The notes beneath the pieces were generated by a model. The model did no database searches, was not told the origin of the DNA, and saw nothing but the letters and a program-made list of their open reading frames with translations. Both the position numbers and the translations under genes were made by a program. From Colwellia sp. Arc7-635 (lineage in GTDB: Bacteria; Pseudomonadota; Gammaproteobacteria; Enterobacterales; Alteromonadaceae), in contig NZ_CP034660.1 of assembly GCF_003971255.1 (NCBI RefSeq), positions 2,356,001 to 2,420,000 of the forward strand: a DNA stretch of 64,000 nt, in the 5' to 3' direction. Each line of letters opens with the position of its first letter. Position 1 is the first letter of the stretch. Below, one piece after another: positions 18,871-28,249 of this stretch.

Positions 18871-20342
18871 AGTGTTTTTTCCTCAATGGCTAAGCTAACA
18901 TCGGCCTGATTTATATAACGACTAAAATTTTGCAATTGACCACTTCCTTCGAGTAAATCTACTAAGGATAAAACAAAATCATACGCTGCAGCCGATTGCT
19001 GTGTTTTTACTTTCGCTACCGATAATAGTGCATCAATAACATCAAGCGAGGTCCCTAAACCTTCTGAAAAAAGTCGTTCTCTGAGTGTTAATGTTTCATC
19101 TGCCAACTCTATATTTGAAGCCAATAACATATATTGCGATCGCGCTCGTTCAACGGAGCGGTAACTTGTTTCAATGTAGGTTTTCAAGCGCATTTCAAAT
19201 TCACGTCTAAGGGCATCTACCTTACTTACGTTCAAATTAGCGGCATTTACTGAGTGACGTCGATCCGTGCTATCAAAAATTTTGTAACTGATGTTAATTC
19301 CGACCACCCAATCAGGATCAAGCAGTGCTAATGGATCGTTAAAATCAGCGTCATGACGGGCTAAGTTGTAGCTACCATAAGCGGCTACGGTAGGTTTCCA
19401 ACGTGCTTCCTCTATCACTTTAGCTTGTTCAGCTTGCTTATGCTTAGCCCTTAATACGGCGAGTTGATTATGCTTAGTCATACCAGCATTTAAGAACTGT
19501 GAAACTGGTGCAAGCGTTTTGGTAATAACAAACAAGTTAGTTAAGGGTTTAACAGGTTCATTACTGCGTAATAAACGTTGTAGTGTCAGCCCCGCAATCT
19601 CAAAATCAGCTTGTGCCTGCTCTAAACTCCTGTTCGCCTCATCAAAAGCAACTTGTGCATGAAGGCGCTCAACCTTGGATAATATTCCCGTGCTTTCAAA
19701 GCGTTTAGCCAAGTGTAAATGGCGTTTAACGTCATCACGTACATCTTTGTTGATCATTAATATTTGCTTTGCTAACAGATGGCTGAAATATATCGTTGCC
19801 AATAATTTCTCTTGTTGAGCAAAAATACCGTCCTGCTGCGCTTTTGACTCGTTTACGCTAGCGGATGCGGCAATACGCGCGGCTGTTATACGACCACCTG
19901 TATATAATTCCCATACAGAAGTGATTGATGCTTTGGGATTAGTGCCTTTAAAGTCTAAAGCAATTTTACTTGGGATGACTTGCTCTGAGCCAGCGACAAA
20001 CTGTCCGGCAACTTGCTGTAATGGTTCAATATTTAGCTCTCGCTGCAAACTATAAGACTGATAACCTGCGTTAATGCTTAGGGTCGGAAAACCGAGTTGA
20101 GCAAGTGATGCTTGAATGTTTTGCTTACTGGCAAGGTCAAACTCTGTTGCCTGAATGGCGTCTGACTGCTGAATAAGACGTGTTTTTGCTTCTACATAGG
20201 TAATAGAGGTATCGGCAAATGCACATGGCATGAGCATTAAATTGGTATAAAAGACAATGCTAAGTGGATAAAGCGCATTAAACTTATGACGAGCACAACG
20301 CCATTTTATTAAACTCATTTTTGATAATCCCGACTCAAGCAT
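18867..20342 (-). CDS. TolC-family outer-membrane efflux channel
   Basis: 491 residues. A signal peptide lies at about 25-44 after a positively charged extension, followed by the repeated long helical segments of outer-membrane efflux proteins. Conserved pieces include ASVNESKAQQDGIFAQQEKL and the C-terminal LFSEGLGTSLDVIDALLS region (family: G..t..dvldA). It is the first gene of the exporter operon and should provide the outer-membrane duct. The start may be the second Met (residue 9), which leaves a shorter signal-peptide n-region. Confidence 0.88.
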   Translation of the reverse strand: MLESGLSKMSLIKWRCARHKFNALYPLSIVFYTNLMLMPCAFADTSITYVEAKTRLIQQSDAIQATEFDLASKQNIQASLAQLGFPTLSINAGYQSYSLQRELNIEPLQQVAGQFVAGSEQVIPSKIALDFKGTNPKASITSVWELYTGGRITAARIAASASVNESKAQQDGIFAQQEKLLATIYFSHLLAKQILMINKDVRDDVKRHLHLAKRFESTGILSKVERLHAQVAFDEANRSLEQAQADFEIAGLTLQRLLRSNEPVKPLTNLFVITKTLAPVSQFLNAGMTKHNQLAVLRAKHKQAEQAKVIEEARWKPTVAAYGSYNLARHDADFNDPLALLDPDWVVGINISYKIFDSTDRRHSVNAANLNVSKVDALRREFEMRLKTYIETSYRSVERARSQYMLLASNIELADETLTLRERLFSEGLGTSLDVIDALLSVAKVKTQQSAAAYDFVLSLVDLLEGSGQLQNFSRYINQADVSLAIEEKTL

Positions 20343-20533
20343 GGCATTTAATATGCCTTACTGCGCCTGGCTGAGCTATTCGGAATTTCCCTCATGAGAA
20401 TGTGGCTAGTACTTAATCGACACGCCTAAAACCATCCATTATGCTTAAAAAATGATATCCACCGTATTTTATAAGTGATTGATTTTACTTAAACATAAAA
20501 CACTAATCATCCTGACTTCAGGTTAATTAATAT

Positions 20534-22918
20534 TTAAACAACGGGTAAGGTAAAGTAAAACACAGAACCGGCAGAAGCATTTTTTGCATAATGTATAGAG
20601 CCACCATGGTCTTCAATAATGCTTTTAGAAATAGATAATCCTATGCCCATTCCATTTTGTTTAGTTGATGCAAAAGCAGTGAAAAGTTTCTCTGTCATGT
20701 TGATATCTAATCCACAACCGCTGTCAACGACTGAGATTGTTATATTTTCACTATCGTTAAAGTCAGAATTAAGTTCAATCACGTTACCATTTGATAAATC
20801 GATTGACTGCATTGCCTCCATGCCATTACGCAATAAATTTAGCAGTACTTGCTGTATTTGTACTCGATCAATATACACTTCAACATGACTTGATTGTTTA
20901 AAGTTCACTTGTATATTGATATCACGCATGCGCCCTTCTGATTCCGCAAGCTTTACTACTTCACTAATCAGTGCACGACATTCTACAAGCTCTTTTTGTC
21001 GATCCCCTTGACGAGTCATCGTTTGCATACGTTCAAGAACAGCACCTGCACGGCGAGCGTGTTGGCTCAATTTATCAAAAATTTCAGGCAGCTTGTCAAA
21101 CTTACCATTATTGCAGAGGGTTTTTCCCGATTGTGAAAATAATGAAATAGCGGTAAGAGGCTGATTTACTTCATGTGCAATACCTGCGGCCATTTCTCCT
21201 AAAGAATTCAGTCTGTCCGCATGCGCCATTTGTTCAATATGCTTACGTGCTCGGTCTTCACTTAACCGTTGTGCACCAATATCTCTTATTAAACCAACAA
21301 ACATCTTATTATCTTGATTTGATATTTCACTTACCGATATTTGAATAGGGAAAACCGTACCGTCTTTTCGTTTTGCCTCTAATTCTCTTCCTACACCCAT
21401 AATTTTAGGAATATTAGATTTCACATAATTGGCAATGTGTCGGTCGTGATCATAAGTTTCGGTGCTGGGTATTAATATATTAACACTTTGATTTATCACC
21501 TCGTCAGCACAGTAACCAAACATCCTTTGCGCTGCATTATTAAAGCTTTTAATACGTCCTTTTTGGTCAATGGTGATAACAGCTTCAATAACAGCATTAA
21601 CTACGGCATCTGAAAATTCGTGGCTACGAGCTACCTCGTCTTCAGCCTGTTTTATACTGGTTAAATCGGTTATAAAGCCTTCAAGAATCATTGAGTCGTT
21701 GAGTAAGGAAACCACCGCTTCGCCCTTTTCCCAAACGAAATGAGTTTCTTGGTTTTTGTCGATTATTCTATACTCTAGTTCATAAGGTTGCTGATGAATG
21801 ATTGCCTCGTGTACCACCTTATGCACCCTATCATAATCATCAGGGTGGATAATTTTTCCCCACAACACATCATGAGCCTCAAATTCAGCTCGAGTGTAAC
21901 CCGTTAATGTTTCACAGCCTTCGCTCACTAAAATAAGGGGCCAGTCTGCCATATTAAAAGACTGATAGGCCATGCCAGGCAAGTTCTTTAGTAAATGCCT
22001 GACTTTATTTCGCTCATCCCTAATCACGTTTGCTTTGTTACGCGTTGACAGTGTTGTATATGCCGCTATTGTTATTAATACCGTTAGTAATATACCCAGA
22101 ACCAATAAAACGCGCATCGTTCTGTAGTGAGAATATTCTAAGAAAGCACTGGTTGGCGAGGTGCGAATTTGCCAAGTTTGTCCCTGCAACTGAAATGATA
22201 TTTGCCTACGCCACACAGTATTCGTTAGATCTTGGTTAGCAGTATCAGAGTAAATTTCTTGCTCATCAATAAAGACAGCAATTTGATGGTCTGTTAACAA
22301 ATAAGACGGCAGTATTTCAGTAAAATATGTATTGAAAAGAATTAGACTACTAATAAAACCTTCCACCTTGGGAGTACCTTCAGACTCTCTAAATACCGGA
22401 ACATAAATTCCAAGACCAAGTTCACCATGAATAGATTGAAGCGGCATCGTCATAGTCACGGTATTCTTTTCTTGCGCTTTCATTAACGCGGCAAGTGCGG
22501 CAGGTTTTAATGCTAAATTAAAATTTTTTGCATTTTCATTACCTTCAAATGGTGTAACCTTCCGAATATGATAGGTCTTATCCACCCATCCCAACGTATG
22601 GTAACCCCGTTGCCCATCATATAAAGCATTACTAATTGATTGCCAGTAGCCATCAGTCATATTGGTGGTTAATTGTGATAACTTAGTAAATTCTGAGAGC
22701 GAGTTAATTCGCTGGCTTAAGTCATCTTCAATTAATAGCGCAATGCCGTTAGTCGAATTTTGAGTCAAACGGTTAATGTGCGCAGTGCTTTGATCTTCAA
22801 TATACACGAGTGCAAGGCAAATTAAGCTACCAACAAAAACACCAATAATAATCGAGTAGAATAAAATAGTGCGACGTCGAAAGAAATGAATAGGCTCGTT
22901 CGCTTTTTTTATGCTCAT
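20534..22918 (-). CDS. FixL-like PAS sensor histidine kinase with CHASE-type input domain
   Basis: 794 residues: membrane segment about 18-40, an extracytoplasmic CHASE-like domain (about 60-265), membrane segment about 275-297, two PAS domains (about 310-430 and 440-565), then a HisKA domain with the phospho-acceptor His582 in GIAHEVNQPL and an HATPase domain with N, G1 (DSGCG) and G2 (GMGIGLSISKSI) boxes. The HEVNQPL form of the H box is typical of FixL/DctB-type kinases. The response regulator gene is divergent at 23222. No haem-binding assignment is possible from sequence reading alone. Confidence 0.88.
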   Translation of the reverse strand: MSIKKANEPIHFFRRRTILFYSIIIGVFVGSLICLALVYIEDQSTAHINRLTQNSTNGIALLIEDDLSQRINSLSEFTKLSQLTTNMTDGYWQSISNALYDGQRGYHTLGWVDKTYHIRKVTPFEGNENAKNFNLALKPAALAALMKAQEKNTVTMTMPLQSIHGELGLGIYVPVFRESEGTPKVEGFISSLILFNTYFTEILPSYLLTDHQIAVFIDEQEIYSDTANQDLTNTVWRRQISFQLQGQTWQIRTSPTSAFLEYSHYRTMRVLLVLGILLTVLITIAAYTTLSTRNKANVIRDERNKVRHLLKNLPGMAYQSFNMADWPLILVSEGCETLTGYTRAEFEAHDVLWGKIIHPDDYDRVHKVVHEAIIHQQPYELEYRIIDKNQETHFVWEKGEAVVSLLNDSMILEGFITDLTSIKQAEDEVARSHEFSDAVVNAVIEAVITIDQKGRIKSFNNAAQRMFGYCADEVINQSVNILIPSTETYDHDRHIANYVKSNIPKIMGVGRELEAKRKDGTVFPIQISVSEISNQDNKMFVGLIRDIGAQRLSEDRARKHIEQMAHADRLNSLGEMAAGIAHEVNQPLTAISLFSQSGKTLCNNGKFDKLPEIFDKLSQHARRAGAVLERMQTMTRQGDRQKELVECRALISEVVKLAESEGRMRDINIQVNFKQSSHVEVYIDRVQIQQVLLNLLRNGMEAMQSIDLSNGNVIELNSDFNDSENITISVVDSGCGLDINMTEKLFTAFASTKQNGMGIGLSISKSIIEDHGGSIHYAKNASAGSVFYFTLPVV

Positions 22919-23221
22919 ATTAAATAGTAACCCAATGCTGATAAAAGAACGGTGTAGTGGTATCTGTTGCGAGCAAAAATACCGCCACCTAACACTTACT
23001 TATATAGTAACTTATTTTATGATTAAATCCGATAAAGCCTTGTATAAGAACACACTAGGATTTACGTTTAAGCAGTATTTACTCACTATAATGTGGATAA
23101 CCACAATTGGTTTAATCAAAAAAGAGCAATATACTTACTATGTAAAGAAGTTAATGGTTGTTATTTAATACTAATACCTAAGACCGTTACCTAGCACCAA
23201 CATCTAATACCGAGAAATTTT
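22919..23221. other. 303-base divergent region of the two-component pair
   Basis: AT-rich region holding both kinase and regulator promoters. An open frame of 85 codons occurs on the plus strand but has no ribosome binding site or family resemblance. Confidence 0.4.
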
Positions 23222-23839
23222 ATGCAAAACGAACAAATCATTTATGTCGTAGATGACGACGAAGGCATTCGCGAGGGTTTACAGTTATTGTTAGAGACAA
23301 GTGGCCACTCGGTAGCGCTTTTCAGCAGTGGAATAGATTTTTTAGGAAATTATCATAGCGCTATTCATGGTTGCATAATACTCGATATTCGTATGCCTAG
23401 AATGTCAGGACTAGATCTTCAACAAAAACTTAAAGCTTTAGGCTCAACCTTGCCTATAATTTTTATTACCGGACATGGCGATATTCCAATGGCAGTAGAG
23501 GCTATGCGCCAAGGGGCAATTGATTTCATCCGTAAACCGTTTAGAGAACAAGATCTGCTAGACAGAATTAATCAAGCACTGGCTATAGACGCCGGAAATA
23601 CTATACATCAGCATGAGGAAGATACTGTTGCCACTAAACTTGCGTTGTTATCAGATAGAGAAGTACAAATATTTGAACGTGTAGCAAAAGGTGAGATGAA
23701 CAAAAGTATTGCCTACGAACTAGGGATCAGCGAAAGAACTGTTGAAGTGCATCGCTCGCAAGTCATGAAAAAACTAGAAGTGAGAACATTAGCCGAACTC
23801 GTTAGATTTAAGCTGCAAACCGAAAATCATCTCGTTTAA
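23222..23839 (+). CDS. FixJ/TodT-like response regulator
   Basis: 205 residues: a receiver domain with acidic pocket DDD at 11-13, phospho-acceptor Asp55 in ILDIRMPRMSG, the Thr of ITGHGD and Lys of RKPF, then a LuxR-type helix-turn-helix (LSDREVQIFERVAKGEMNKSIAYELGI, ISERTVEVHRSQVMKKL). This is the FixJ layout, matching the FixL-like kinase encoded divergently. It should be a DNA-binding transcription factor; its targets are unknown, though the adjacent exporter operon and CDF transporter are candidates. Confidence 0.92.
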   Translation: MQNEQIIYVVDDDEGIREGLQLLLETSGHSVALFSSGIDFLGNYHSAIHGCIILDIRMPRMSGLDLQQKLKALGSTLPIIFITGHGDIPMAVEAMRQGAIDFIRKPFREQDLLDRINQALAIDAGNTIHQHEEDTVATKLALLSDREVQIFERVAKGEMNKSIAYELGISERTVEVHRSQVMKKLEVRTLAELVRFKLQTENHLV

Positions 23840-23950
23840 TAGACCTTGTATTAAATAGCATAGTTTAAGCTTTATTAACAAAACTTAAGCTATTCGTATA
23901 CTATTTATAAGCCGTAGCACAATGTTAGTTTAATATGCCCTTAAAACTGT

Positions 23951-23977
23951 AAAAATCACAATTTTATGTGATTTTTT
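23951..23977 (+). terminator. intrinsic terminator after the response regulator
   Basis: aaaatcaca pairs with tgtgatttt around a short loop and is followed by a T run. Confidence 0.7.
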
Positions 23978-24094
23978 AAAAGCTTAATATGCTATATCAC
24001 AGCCCCTACCTAAAGATAAACCCCTAATATAGCTCCAAAAAACAACCTTGTTGAGTTACAATGTTCAACGAGCAAAAGACTAGGAAATAACTCA

Positions 24095-25015
24095 ATGGTA
24101 ACCACCTCCCACGCGCAAGATGAACAACGTTTATTAAAGCTATCTCTCTACGCGGCTGGGATTTTTGTTTTAATCGCACTTGCTTGTGCATTATTGACAA
24201 GATCCAACTCCATTCTATTTGATGGAATTTATTCACTTATTTCATTTTTTATGGCACTGGTAACACTAAAAGTGGCCGATCTTGTTGAACGACCCAATGA
24301 CGATCAATTTCATTTTGGTTATACCGCAATAGAGCCGACGCTTAATTTATTCAAATCATTAATCGTTATTGTAACCTGTATATTTGCGGTGTTTGGTGCT
24401 GTAAACAGTCTACTATCAGGGGGGAACTCTGCCGAATATGGTATGGCGATTTTCTACGGTATATTTGCAACTGTTGGCTGCTTTGTGATCGCATGGATAA
24501 TGAAGCAACGTAGCCAACATCTGAGTTCTGACTTAGTCGGTGTTGATGCTAAAACCTGGTTTATCGATGGCTTATTAAGTGCTTCAATTTTACTTGGTTT
24601 TATTGGTGCATGGCTGCTAGAGCACTCACCATTTCATGAATACGCTCCCCAAGTTGATCCTATTTTATTGATTATATTAGGCCTGGCTATTTTACCTATT
24701 CCGGGTCAAATCATGATCATTAGCTTTAAGGAAATTATCAACCGAGCTCCACCAGAAGTATTAGTCAAAGAAATTGAACAACGACTCGCCGCGTGTTTAA
24801 CCGAAATTGATTATGATCATCTTGAGTTACGTGTGAGCAAACGCGGACGTGACCTTTATTTATTAGTCCATATTGTTGTCTCTGAAGAGTTTGATCTTGA
24901 AAGCATTGAGCAATTAGATGACATTAGACAAAGTAGCGAACTAACATTGAGAGAGTGGAACCCGGCCATATTGATGGATATACTCTTTATCAAAGATAAA
25001 GCGCTCGCAGGATAA
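24095..25015 (+). CDS. cation diffusion facilitator family transporter
   Basis: 306 residues with six membrane segments and a C-terminal cytoplasmic domain. The metal-site residues of CDF proteins appear as Asp in LFDGIYSL (helix 2) and Asp in FIDGLLSA (helix 5). Such proteins export Zn, Fe, Mn or Co using proton exchange; this member's metal is not deducible. It stands alone after the FixJ-like gene and is the last conserved chromosomal gene before the accessory region. Confidence 0.88.
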   Translation: MVTTSHAQDEQRLLKLSLYAAGIFVLIALACALLTRSNSILFDGIYSLISFFMALVTLKVADLVERPNDDQFHFGYTAIEPTLNLFKSLIVIVTCIFAVFGAVNSLLSGGNSAEYGMAIFYGIFATVGCFVIAWIMKQRSQHLSSDLVGVDAKTWFIDGLLSASILLGFIGAWLLEHSPFHEYAPQVDPILLIILGLAILPIPGQIMIISFKEIINRAPPEVLVKEIEQRLAACLTEIDYDHLELRVSKRGRDLYLLVHIVVSEEFDLESIEQLDDIRQSSELTLREWNPAILMDILFIKDKALAG

Positions 25016-25456
25016 TATAGCTATAAACGCCCCCTAAAATTCAATGTTAGTTATTCTCGAATGACTCTCAAGCCGAAAATTTTTAAGACTAACAACTTTT
25101 AAATAGCGGCCTGAGAGTGATTAATTGTGGTAGGACAACATAGATTGAAACTAAACAATAAAGTATGAAACTGAGGTAATAAAGTTTAGAGCTTTCTGGA
25201 CTAGTTTTTCCTACCGCTTCTAGCCAATAGCCGACGTTAGCTTTTGTAAAATAATAAGCATATCAGGGGCATTTTCAACCCAAAATAAATACATGTTTGA
25301 GGGGCTGCTGTAAGCTCAAAGCTGCCATTGGTATTTCACCTCTTAACGCTAACTAATGCCACAAAGAAGACATTAGCCATTACCGCTAATTGGACAGGCT
25401 GGATTAGGTTTTGTATTAATAACACTTTTATTTAGGTGACCAAATTTATAATACTC
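25016..25456. other. 441-base intergenic region containing a 66-base diverged repeat
   Basis: No gene seen. Positions 25358-25423 resemble 27418-27483 (same length, shared gccacaaag, cattagc, gatta and ttgtat...ataac blocks). Stretch 25150-25190 contains aaacaataaagt and ataaagttt words also seen near 40753-40836. No attC site is recognisable. Confidence 0.45.
25358..25423. repeat. diverged 66-base direct repeat, left copy
   Basis: Roughly two-thirds identical by eye to 27418-27483. The other copy ends exactly at the taac of the first attC; this one ends in ataacac just downstream of the abortive-infection-like operon. Confidence 0.45.
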
Positions 25457-26314
25457 TTACAGTGGTGGACTTTCACTGGTATCAACTAAGTACCTAATTA
25501 ACGCAATACCAGTATGAAGAAGTAATTCAGCTTCATGTAAAGTGATATTGGCTATTTCAGTATGACCATGTCTGATGCTTGGTGTTGCGTTTGCATACGC
25601 ATAAATCTTTTCATAAACATCTAGTAATAATTTTGGGTGCTTATCAGATTTTTTTAGTTTTTTTATAACATGTCCCAGTGTGGAAGTACCTGGGTATAGA
25701 ATTTTTCCAATGCTTTCAAGAGCACTAATTATTTCTTTTATGCTATTAGCAGGGTCAATTGGATGCTGATATAAATATTGAACTGCTTTTTTATAATGAT
25801 CTCTTGCTGGTTCAAAGGAGTTGTCTACTAACTCCTTTGTTGATAAGACTCTCGAAGTTAATGTTTGAGGGATACTTCTGGTTAATTCTGAATTACTATC
25901 CAGCCTCCACCCAATCAAGTCCTCTTCAAATAGAGCGTTTACCTTAGAACGATAACTTTCAAAACTATAAGATTCGCTTCTAAATGGATCATCATTTTTG
26001 ATGAGACATTTCCCTGCTAGCTCAACAAAATCAAAGAATTCCATCCATGTTACTTCTTTAAGATGATATGTAAGACCATCCCACGAGTTTTCCTGACAGT
26101 AATCCCATGGTTCTGATTCATCCCGAATTAGAGCACAAAATTTTTCATGAGTCTCATAACATTCGAGAGGCTCTGGTCGAGGATTTCTGCCAGAGCTAAT
26201 AATAAAGTGATTAAGTACACCTTTATAATATCCTACGCGTGTTTGTTTCGGGGCATCATCAAAGATAACTTCATTAGAACCAACCGATGCTTTTAATTTA
26301 GATGAGAATTTCAT
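25457..26314 (-). CDS. abortive-infection-like protein (AbiJ N-terminal-like plus HEPN-like C terminus)
   Basis: 285 residues, no membrane segment. The first half resembles AbiJ_NTD4-type domains (an aromatic WMEFFDFVELAGK helix and the VNALFEEDLIGWRLDSNSE segment). The C-terminal half is an all-helical domain ending in SIRHGHTEIA, like the Arg-x-x-x-His motifs of HEPN ribonucleases and the Abi_C family. It starts at ATG with a good site (aaaggaa) 13 bases after the upstream abortive-infection gene, so the two are co-transcribed. Phage defence by RNA cleavage is the inference; no activity is shown. Confidence 0.6.
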   Translation of the reverse strand: MKFSSKLKASVGSNEVIFDDAPKQTRVGYYKGVLNHFIISSGRNPRPEPLECYETHEKFCALIRDESEPWDYCQENSWDGLTYHLKEVTWMEFFDFVELAGKCLIKNDDPFRSESYSFESYRSKVNALFEEDLIGWRLDSNSELTRSIPQTLTSRVLSTKELVDNSFEPARDHYKKAVQYLYQHPIDPANSIKEIISALESIGKILYPGTSTLGHVIKKLKKSDKHPKLLLDVYEKIYAYANATPSIRHGHTEIANITLHEAELLLHTGIALIRYLVDTSESPPL

Positions 26315-26327
26315 GACTTCCTTTTAC

Positions 26328-27110
26328 TCACAATGCACTGTGAACAGCTCTTTCAGTTTCGATTGCTTCATATGTTGATATTAGAAATAATGCCATTGTA
26401 CCAGCTAAATTAACGGCTAACTCAGCGTGTCTAGGTTTTGGTTTTATAGCGCGTGGACTTGACCCATGAGCATCACCATGTTTATTTCTTAACGTGCCTA
26501 AACCATTGATGATACCTGAGCAACCTCCTAATATTTGTTTGAATATTTTTTCAGTATGTTGATCGGGAGATAGATTGAGTTCTTTTGCTGTAAGTCGATA
26601 TAGTTCAGATATTTCAATATTAGTTTCATTAAACTCTATACTTTTTGCAAGGAGAATATGTTTACATACTGACTCAAGAATAGTGCGTGATATAGTAATT
26701 GCGCCTTCAGGATCTTGAGTTTTACGCTCAAGTGCTTTTTGCCACGCGAAATGAATGCCGTTTGAGTCGAATTTACTTAGTACTTCATCAATACTCTTAG
26801 CTGGTGGCAAAGTTTGTTTTGTTTCAATATATTCTAAAAGTGGATTTAACTCTTCATTTAAGAAAATTCTGCGTTCGACGTAAGTTGGAAACTTATTCTT
26901 AATGTATTGCCAAAATTGATCGATATTCCTATTGTTTTTAACCCATCGAGGAATCATTGTTGAGTAGTTTGGATTTGCCATAAAATGCTGACGCATTTGT
27001 GAGTAATGTTTTTCATCAACATCACCACCTGTTGCTTTTGTTAAAACTAAGCTCTGAAAGTACTCAGCTCTATCAAAATCATCATTAATAAATTCTATCT
27101 CCGTTGACAC
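26328..27110 (-). CDS. abortive-infection family protein (Abi_C-like)
   Basis: 260 residues starting at GTG with an aaggag ribosome binding site. The C-terminal half (about 115-250) matches the abortive-infection C-terminal pattern: GAITISRTILESVCKHIL, a middle helix, then GLGTLRNKHGDAHG with the conserved Arg-Asn-Lys-His-Gly-Asp-Ala-His box, and a final long helix. It is first in a two-gene operon with the AbiJ-like gene. It lies next to an integron cassette array and begins 19 bases after a repeat (27129-27365) whose second copy precedes the first cassette at the other end of the array. Confidence 0.68.
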   Translation of the reverse strand: MSTEIEFINDDFDRAEYFQSLVLTKATGGDVDEKHYSQMRQHFMANPNYSTMIPRWVKNNRNIDQFWQYIKNKFPTYVERRIFLNEELNPLLEYIETKQTLPPAKSIDEVLSKFDSNGIHFAWQKALERKTQDPEGAITISRTILESVCKHILLAKSIEFNETNIEISELYRLTAKELNLSPDQHTEKIFKQILGGCSGIINGLGTLRNKHGDAHGSSPRAIKPKPRHAELAVNLAGTMALFLISTYEAIETERAVHSAL

Positions 27111-27128
27111 AAAAACTCCTTAAGAAAC

Positions 27129-27365
27129 TTAACAGCTTATTATGGATACGTATCAGTAATGCCTGATCCATAAATATCATTTAATTTACATTAATATCCC
27201 ACAGTATCAAACCATTAGATACTGTAAAAGATTCATTTTCGTACTTAGCTGGATACTACTGAGATGAAAGTAATGTAACAGGAGTGATTCATTAGAAAAT
27301 ATAAGGCAAATAATTTATTCCTACCGTCAGCAAAGCGCACCAAGGGAACATTAGCACTAATATTT
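27129..27365. repeat. array-flanking direct repeat, left copy
   Basis: Shares with 40263-40590 the words taacagcttattatgga, atttaatt-acattaatatccca, attcattagaaaatat and gtcagcaa-gcgcac in the same order and orientation. The homology starts at taac (GTTA on the coding strand), the same triplet as the cassette crossover, directly before the abortive-infection operon. The right copy is longer by internal insertions. Confidence 0.65.
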
Positions 27366-27417
27366 ATTAGTACTAAAAAATTACGCAGTTTGAGAGATTT
27401 GATTAACCGTCACTTTT

Positions 27418-27483
27418 GCCACAAAGCGGGCATTAGCACTTACTGGCTATAATTGAATTCAGATTAGTTTTTGTATCGATAAC
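27418..27483. repeat. diverged 66-base direct repeat, right copy
   Basis: Counterpart of 25358-25423. It runs directly into the first attC site at its right edge. Confidence 0.45.
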
Positions 27484-27560
27484 GCCGCAATGAGGAGCTA
27501 AACATTGTTTGCTAAAATGTGTAGCGAAGCGAAACCGAGCAAACTGTTTAGAGCTCTTAT
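27480..27560 (-). repeat. attC site, degenerate (last of the array)
   Basis: The R' edge (taacgcc) and central palindrome (tttgcta...gcaaac) are clear, but the distal edge reads gctcttat instead of gcttgttat, so this terminal site is probably weak or inactive. Confidence 0.65.
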
Positions 27561-27666
27561 CCTTACCTCTAACATATTCATAAATCTTAAAAGATAATGG
27601 TAGAACTATTAATACAACTAATAGCCAGAAAGGTATGTGCTATAACATGATGTAATTCCCTTTAAC
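27561..27666 (-). other. short cassette without a canonical gene
   Basis: About 110 bases between two attC sites. On the minus strand an open frame reads a hydrophobic peptide (PFWLLVVLIVLPLSFKIYEY) and continues through the attC, but it has no ATG/GTG/TTG after an upstream stop. It is either a broken small membrane-protein gene or an ORF-less cassette. Confidence 0.35.
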
Positions 27667-27755
27667 CAACGCCCAAATAACAGACTAAAAATAGTGGGCT
27701 AAAATGGAGCGAAGCGAACAGTCCGCTGTTTTAGTCCTGATTCATTTGCTTATAG
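27667..27755 (-). repeat. attC site
   Basis: Edges caacgcc and gcttatag, with the core gtgggcta...agtccgc palindrome. The gene to its right ends inside it. Confidence 0.8.
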
Positions 27756-27991
27756 TTAGCTGTATTTGACACGAACTGCTTAAAAGATAATGACTTGAGG
27801 TAATTTGATAAACGGCTTTTGACTTGAGGAGTTAAACCTAAGCTAATTAGGAATGATGAAAATATAGAAATAAACAAGATGCTTTTAATAATTTTAGCAC
27901 CTGTAAGCAACGTAACAACTATTAATAAAGCAACATAACCTATGCCAATTAATCCTAAGAAAAGACAAATCCCTTTAATATCATTATTCAT
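27731..27991 (-). CDS. cassette-encoded small membrane protein
   Basis: 86 residues with two hydrophobic segments (about 7-30 and 35-53) and a basic, Lys/Ser-rich cytoplasmic tail. The last eight or so residues are translated from attC sequence, so the natural C terminus may have been altered by cassette recombination. No family is recognised. Confidence 0.5.
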   Translation of the reverse strand: MNNDIKGICLFLGLIGIGYVALLIVVTLLTGAKIIKSILFISIFSSFLISLGLTPQVKSRLSNYLKSLSFKQFVSNTANYKQMNQD

Positions 27992-28070
27992 AATAATTCC
28001 TTAACTAAATTTAAAAACAGCTTAATTCTAACTCAAAAATTTAAATATTCACTCAAAATAGCGAGTACTG

Positions 28071-28143
28071 CTAACGAGCCTGTAGAATTTCTCTTTTCGA
28101 AAATTCAGACGACATTTTACACTTTGGAGAAATTCTACAGCCT
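28071..28143. repeat. palindromic element unlike the other attC sites
   Basis: Two arms of about 18 bases (gcctgtagaatttctc and gagaaattctacagc) pair with one mismatch around a 32-base centre. It is bounded by ctaacg on the left and the next attC (caacgcc) on the right, and carries no gene. It may be an attC of another lineage or a small palindromic insertion. Confidence 0.5.
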
Positions 28144-28238
28144 CAACGCCGTTTTAAGCGGCAAATTGTAGTTGGCTAAAATAAGTGAAGCACGAACAAA
28201 AAGCCAACTGTTTTTTGTCCTGCTTTAATGACTTATAG
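28144..28238 (-). repeat. attC site
   Basis: Edges caacgcc and cttatag, palindrome gttggcta...agccaac, inner box ttaagcggc...gtcctgcttta. Confidence 0.85.
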
Positions 28239-28249
28239 CATTACATTGT

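Noticed and set aside
22911-23168. An 85-codon rightward frame between the two-component genes
   Set aside because: It overlaps the kinase start, lacks a ribosome binding site and shows no family resemblance; it lies in the promoter region.
25457-27110. Counting the abortive-infection operon as a normal integron cassette
   Set aside because: No attC follows the second gene; only GTT-containing repeat edges bound it.
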